DNA from: Nitrososphaerales archaeon TH1177
Lineage (GTDB): Archaea; Thermoproteota; Nitrososphaeria; Nitrososphaerales; Nitrososphaeraceae
Assembly: GCA_014523515.1 (NCBI GenBank)
Contig: JAATVJ010000021.1
Location: 1 to 5,548, forward strand
DNA: 5,548 bases
Reading direction: 5' to 3'
In this document: piece after piece, positions 4,920-5,548 of the stretch
Layout: each line of letters begins with the position of its first letter
Numbering within the stretch: position 1 is the first letter of the stretch
Notes under the pieces: model-generated
Seen by the model: the letters and a program-made list of their open reading frames with translations, nothing else
Databases searched by the model: none
Told to the model about the DNA's origin: nothing
Translations under genes and position numbers: made by a program

Positions 4920-5548
4920 GGTAACCGTAGTTGGAGGTGGCTCAGCAGGATTAGCTGCACTTAAACACCTTTCTAGTTTAGGTAAACAAGCTGTTTTATT
5001 GGAAGCTGGTAAAGAGATTGGTTCTAAGAACGTTTCAGGAGGTATTTTATATTCTAAAAAACCAAATAATGGAAAAGTGTACAATGTTGAGGACATTTAT
5101 GGAGAAAGGTTTCTTACAGAATCACCATACGAAAGACTAATTACTAAATATATTCTGAATACTACTTCAAAAGATAAAGTCTTTTCTATAGATTTAACTG
5201 AAGCACACAATTACCAAACAAATTTTGGATGTTCCGTACTTTTAAATAAATTAAATTCATGGTTTGCAAGAGAAGCTCAAGAGTCAGCAGAAAAACATGG
5301 TGGAGGGATCATTAGTGGGGTACATGTAAGGTCTTTAAGATGGGATGAAAATAGGTCAAAAATAATCGTAGAAACTGATGAACTTGAAGAATTTGAAACA
5401 AAAGTAGTAATTGCTGCTGATGGTGTAAACTCTGAGATTGCAGAAATAGTAAATGCAAGAGAAAAATTTTCTCCAAATGAATTATATCAAGGAGTAAAAG
5501 TTATCGTAAAGTTACCAGAAAAATTAATTGAAGAACGTTTCAATCTAA
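4906..5548 (+). CDS. fixC: FixC, ETF:quinone oxidoreductase-type flavoprotein (N-terminal 214 codons, 3' end outside window)
   Basis: FixC accepts electrons from FixAB and passes them to the membrane quinone pool. ATG 4906 opens M-E-N-C-E-V-T-V-V-G-G-G-S-A-G. The FAD-binding Rossmann motif G10-x-G12-x-x-G15 closes with E33 in L-L-E-A-G. G-S-K-N-V-S-G-G-I-L-Y (39-49) matches the G-S-K-N-V-Q-G-A-I-M-Y segment of FixC. The second FAD motif A-D-G-V-N-S is at 171-176, followed by V-K-V-I-V-K-L-P, the usual v-K-E-x-x-x-L-P region. The stretch normally reading V-L-R-A-K-F-D-x-W-L reads V-L-L-N-K-L-N-S-W-F (111-120), so the FAD-contacting Arg and the Asp appear replaced. The gene overlaps fixB by 14 nt. 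Roughly half of a protein of about 430 residues is visible; a fixX ferredoxin gene would be expected downstream. An ordinary geranylgeranyl reductase is less likely because of the G-S-K-N-V motif and the operon. Confidence 0.92.
   Translation, partial: MENCEVTVVGGGSAGLAALKHLSSLGKQAVLLEAGKEIGSKNVSGGILYSKKPNNGKVYNVEDIYGERFLTESPYERLITKYILNTTSKDKVFSIDLTEAHNYQTNFGCSVLLNKLNSWFAREAQESAEKHGGGIISGVHVRSLRWDENRSKIIVETDELEEFETKVVIAADGVNSEIAEIVNAREKFSPNELYQGVKVIVKLPEKLIEERFNL

Noticed and set aside
4685..4960. A - strand open frame of 91 codons opposite the end of fixB and the start of fixC
   Set aside because: It is the antisense shadow of the strongly conserved ETF alpha signature and has no start context or recognisable motif.
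4851..5096. A - strand open frame of 81 codons opposite the fixB/fixC junction
   Set aside because: Its poly-Phe stretch is the antisense of a Lys/Glu-rich fixB segment; fixC is plainly the real gene here.
1..5548. CRISPR arrays, tRNA or rRNA genes, transposases
   Set aside because: I saw no regularly spaced repeats, no GC-rich tRNA-like cloverleaf with a GGTTCGAATCC-type arm, no rRNA motifs and no transposase frame.

Overview
The window most likely comes from an ammonia-oxidising archaeon (Thaumarchaeota/Nitrososphaeria) of the low-G+C soil type, such as Candidatus Nitrosocosmicus. The grounds are a very AT-rich sequence with long intergenic spaces, a membrane-anchored type 1 copper protein of the kind these archaea use instead of cytochrome c, a FixABC electron-transfer flavoprotein cluster, and ribosome binding sites of the form AGGTGAT. 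The assignment is inferred from gene content and style; no marker gene is present.

Left edge (1 to 824): the 3' part of a + strand membrane-protein reading frame runs to a stop at 187-189. A hydrophobic frame continues out of register across a run of seven T (188-289), and a third short open stretch follows (274-399). This may be a frameshifted or decaying gene, or a sequencing error. The rest, to 824, is AT-rich with no supportable gene; its main feature is a perfect 13-bp inverted repeat at 343-355 and 451-463.

Middle (825 to 2437): three well-separated genes lie on the - strand: a cupredoxin with an N-terminal membrane anchor, a SemiSWEET/PQ-loop transporter that probably starts at TTG, and a small four-helix membrane protein of unknown function. 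Each has its own AT-rich upstream region with TATA-like sequence, so they look like independent transcription units.

Right side (2748 to the end): a divergent + strand operon encodes ETF beta (FixA), ETF alpha (FixB) and the first 214 codons of FixC, an ETF:quinone oxidoreductase. FixAB forms a flavin-containing heterodimer that passes electrons to FixC, which delivers them to the quinone pool; in bifurcating versions ferredoxin is also an acceptor or donor. FixX, a small ferredoxin-like protein, would be expected just beyond the right end. Tight spacing (fixA-fixB 15 nt, fixB-fixC overlapping by 14 nt) indicates co-translation.

The most notable observation is that all three Fix proteins keep their fold signatures but appear to lack specific flavin-site or partner-contact residues that are usually conserved: the Arg of the S-R-P motif in FixB, the N-E-P-R-Y loop in FixA, and the R-x3-D pair in FixC. 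This points to a divergent archaeal Fix subfamily whose flavin chemistry may differ from the bacterial model.
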